DNA of 64,000 nucleotides from a methanogenic archaeon mixed culture ISO4-G1 (GTDB lineage Archaea > Thermoplasmatota > Thermoplasmata > Methanomassiliicoccales > Methanomethylophilaceae): assembly GCA_001563305.1 (NCBI GenBank), contig CP013703.1, forward strand, positions 372,001 to 436,000, given 5' to 3'. This document shows, one piece after another, positions 61,901 to 64,000 of this stretch. The notes under the pieces were generated by a model. The model saw nothing but the letters and a program-made list of their open reading frames with translations, had not been told where the DNA came from and made no database searches. A program made the position numbers and the translations under genes. Positions within the stretch are counted from its first letter, which is position 1. Each line of letters starts with the position of its first letter.

Positions 61901-63304
61901 TCAGATCAGCTGCTTGCGTACCGCCTCACAGCTGTTGATCTTGATGTCAAGGACCTTCTCGATGTTCATCTTGGCAACGATTCCTCTCGGTGCGCCGGGC
62001 ATTCCGGTGACGAGACCGAGCTTCTGGAGCTCCCTCTGCTCCCTCATCACGTATACGTCGGCAAGATCCTCTACGCAGAGTCCGAGCTTCTTCGCAACGT
62101 ACTCCTTGGCCTTGTCGATCTTCATGTTCTTGGAGAATTCCATCCTTGCGACGAGATCTCCGGCGGTCCTGATTCCACCCATTCCAGACGTCATGTAGTG
62201 GGGAACGGACATACCTGCAGGGTCTCCTGCACCGACCTAGATTCCGTCGACATGTGCAAGCTCGACGCAGGCCTTGTTGGCCCTTGAAAGGATGTCGATA
62301 GGGGGGCATTCGCACATCGGCACTCCGCCGACACCCATTCCCTGGTCGACGTGGACCGGGATGTTGGAATGCTTGACGCAGTCCTTGGATATCGTGACCG
62401 CACGTGCGATGTTCCACGCGCTTGTCTTGCTCGTGTTCGTGTTGATGACGCATCCGAACGAATTGGCTCCGACCTTCTCGCACATCTTGTTCTGCTCGTT
62501 GGGGTACATTCCGGCAAGCACCTTGCCGTCGAATTCGAGTTCCCCGTGGATTCCCAGGACGTTCTCGGCGGACATTCCCATGTTGATGTAGACATCGGGG
62601 AACCTCTTCCTCATCTCCTGAACTCCCAGCAGCGCACCGTAGAAGTCCGCGTCACCGGCCGAACCGACGGTATCGAAGTTGTATCCTTCGGCACCTGCGT
62701 TCATGAGCTGGGTCGTGACATAGATGATATCCTCTGCCATCTGATTGGCCGCGTTCTCGGCCGCTTCGCGTGCCTCGTCAATCTTGAACTCCCTCATGAG
62801 GTCCGCAGGGTTTCCGTGTGGTCCGTCAGGAGCGTAATAGATTCCCAGGTTGGTCATGCTCCCGTAGAAATACGGCAGCGTCATCAGCATGTTCATTTCC
62901 TCAAGTGCCTGGACCTCACAGGCGATCAGCGGCTTCACGGCCTTGACACTGTAGTCGTTCAGTGCCAGTTCCAATGAATCCATACCCATGCACCTTTCCA
63001 TGACGAGGGATGCGTCCAGCCTTCCCAGGTCAATTCCGTTACCGCAGTTACCGTTATCCGTGAACATGCATGTGATGCAGGCATCCTCGGTGAAGACCAC
63101 CTCTTTACCAGGGGTGATTCCCACGGTTCTCTCGGGTGAGCACATGATGTCTGCAAGCGCTTCGACGTCATCTGCGGTCATCGCCGGCACATCGGTCGCG
63201 TCGGCCGCATCATTTGTACCGTCCCAGATTTCGTCTATGATCTCCTGTCTGTTGGTATAGTATCTAGAGCTGTCGCCCATTCTGCTAAGGACATCGTTCG
63301 TCAT
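61901..63304 (-). CDS. mtbB: Dimethylamine methyltransferase MtbB with pyrrolysine
   Basis: 467 residues when the TAG at 62237-62239 is read as pyrrolysine (residue 356: AHVDGI[14 protein letters not shown]). MtbB of Methanosarcina has Pyl at the same number and context. Transfers methyl from dimethylamine to the corrinoid protein MtbC. AGGAGGA site before ATG 63304. No mtbC or other methyltransferase gene adjacent; the upstream gap carries its own promoter. Confidence 0.93.
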
Positions 63305-63612
63305 TCGTGTTCCTCCTTTAGGGACTGAATTAAAGATGTCTTTAATCCATATTTATAATATTGTATATTACAATTACAAGTAACGGACTCTTTAGATATT
63401 ACAACCAATAATGCCAGAGAATATGATGTAAACCGTATTGATAATGGAATATTGCTAGTTTGATATGATTTTTTGAGATTCTATTCAAATGTAATAAACA
63501 ATAAAAGAAAGACAATCGTTCGGTAAAAAACTAATGGCATTTCGAGCGGTTGTAAGATCCGATGGCATAACTAGGAGGAGATTATCAGGACAATTTGGTG
63601 ACAATCTCACGG
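63305..63612. promoter_or_regulatory. mtbB control region
   Basis: 308 bp, AT-rich, no gene. TATTATAAATATGG on the minus strand (63348-63360) touches ATTGTA-TAT-TACAAT (63360-63374). Further out are TTACAACCAATA (63399-63410) and GCATTTCGAGCGGT (63537-63550), both shared with 57303-57332. Confidence 0.55.
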
Positions 63613-64000
63613 TCATCTGTTCTCTTCGACCATTCTGTTCAGGGCCGATACGTCAGGAAGGTCCAGTTCTATTTCCGTTCTGGATTCCATGAATGCAGGC
63701 GAGAATAGCGGGAGGTGCTGCACACCGTTCTCATCAACCTCCGCCTTGAAGTCGGCTATCTTTATTCCGGCATCGATCGATCCGTCCTTCAGCGACATCA
63801 GGAGCGATTTGGAATGCTTCTTACGTCCGGATTTGACTTCCAGTCCGGTGACCTTGTCCTTGTATTTTATCACGAAGTCGAGCTCCCTCCTACTGTCCTC
63901 TTTGGAATAGAAATACAGTCTGAATCCAGATGACAGAAGCGACTGTGCTGTGATGTTCTCTACGGCCGCTCCCTTGTTGACGTATATATCTCCTGATGCG
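63613..64000 (-). CDS. DUF4143 ATPase, C-terminal part, cut by right edge
   Basis: About 128 residues visible, entering at the edge with ASGDIYVNKGAAVENITAQS and continuing SGFRLYFYSKEDSRRELDFV, then VTGLEVKSGRKKHSKSL. This is the PD-(D/E)XK-like end of the AAA/DUF4143 family, as in the gene at 29828-31222. The N-terminal AAA domain lies outside the window. Unknown function. Confidence 0.8.
   Translation of the reverse strand, partial: ASGDIYVNKGAAVENITAQSLLSSGFRLYFYSKEDSRRELDFVIKYKDKVTGLEVKSGRKKHSKSLLMSLKDGSIDAGIKIADFKAEVDENGVQHLPLFSPAFMESRTEIELDLPDVSALNRMVEENR

Noticed and set aside
57875-62239. In-frame TAG in mttB and mtbB as disabling mutations
   Set aside because: Both lie exactly at the conserved pyrrolysine positions and both downstream halves are intact and family-like.

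Overview
The window is from a methanogenic archaeon that encodes pyrrolysine, most likely of the order Methanomassiliicoccales (inference). The strongest evidence is two methylamine methyltransferase genes, mttB (57389-58843) and mtbB (61901-63304). Each is cut by one in-frame TAG at the position where the family carries pyrrolysine. None of the roughly 65 gene stops I read is TAG; they are TGA or TAA. Topoisomerase VI, class I LysRS, archaeal RNase P Rpr2, Dph2, L10e, the methanogenesis marker MtxX and a four-subunit pyruvate:ferredoxin oxidoreductase all fit a euryarchaeal methanogen. Genes are densely packed, with many ATGA/TGATG overlaps, GGAGG ribosome sites and hairpin-plus-T terminators.

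Region 1 (1 to about 16.9 kb) is an integrated mobile element, most simply a provirus or integrative plasmid not matched to a known one. A minus-strand block of 17 genes (16797 down to 3517) runs from two small soluble proteins and a repeat protein, through four secreted Ig/PKD/InlB-repeat spike-like proteins and at least six tiny membrane proteins (several missed by ordinary ORF cut-offs), to a 250-aa membrane protein, a P-loop packaging-type ATPase and an HUH rolling-circle Rep. A GC-rich nested hairpin lies in front of rep and is a candidate replication origin. A divergent metallophosphoesterase gene, and a leftward operon of a nucleotidyltransferase plus repeat proteins, belong to the same element: the roughly 45-residue repeat and a promoter palindrome are shared between its two ends. 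The layout resembles haloarchaeal pleolipoviruses (Rep, small membrane protein, spike, ATPase) and, less closely, inoviruses. No integrase is visible; the left end lies outside the window.

Region 2 (16.9-17.8 kb) holds a small-protein gene pair, one copy broken by TAA. Region 3 (17.8-56 kb) is chromosomal housekeeping: htpG, a DUF362 ferredoxin protein, an MFS exporter, top6A/B, a DRG GTPase, porGDAB divergent from ppsA, an HTH/hydrolase pair, Mrp-type ATPase, a mtxX-queD-queC-queE operon for preQ0/archaeosine, dph2, rpl10e, a flavodoxin-ferredoxin, a TauE/SafE permease, a DUF3990/XRE toxin-antitoxin-like pair, rnp4-yhbY-serS, an HD hydrolase, a truncated GNAT and lysS.

Region 4 (55.9-63.6 kb) is a methylamine island: two paralogous DMT/EamA transporters, a winged-helix protein, a 38-aa membrane protein, mttB, a MarR regulator, a DUF3592 protein and mtbB. 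No corrinoid protein gene sits beside either methyltransferase. Three promoters here share a TTACAAT word touching or near the TATA box. A DUF4143 ATPase gene runs off the right edge.

Across the window the 10-mer ATGTGCCAGA occurs nine times (about 0.12 expected by chance), often between genes, and a 14-bp operator-like sequence is shared by two divergent promoter regions.
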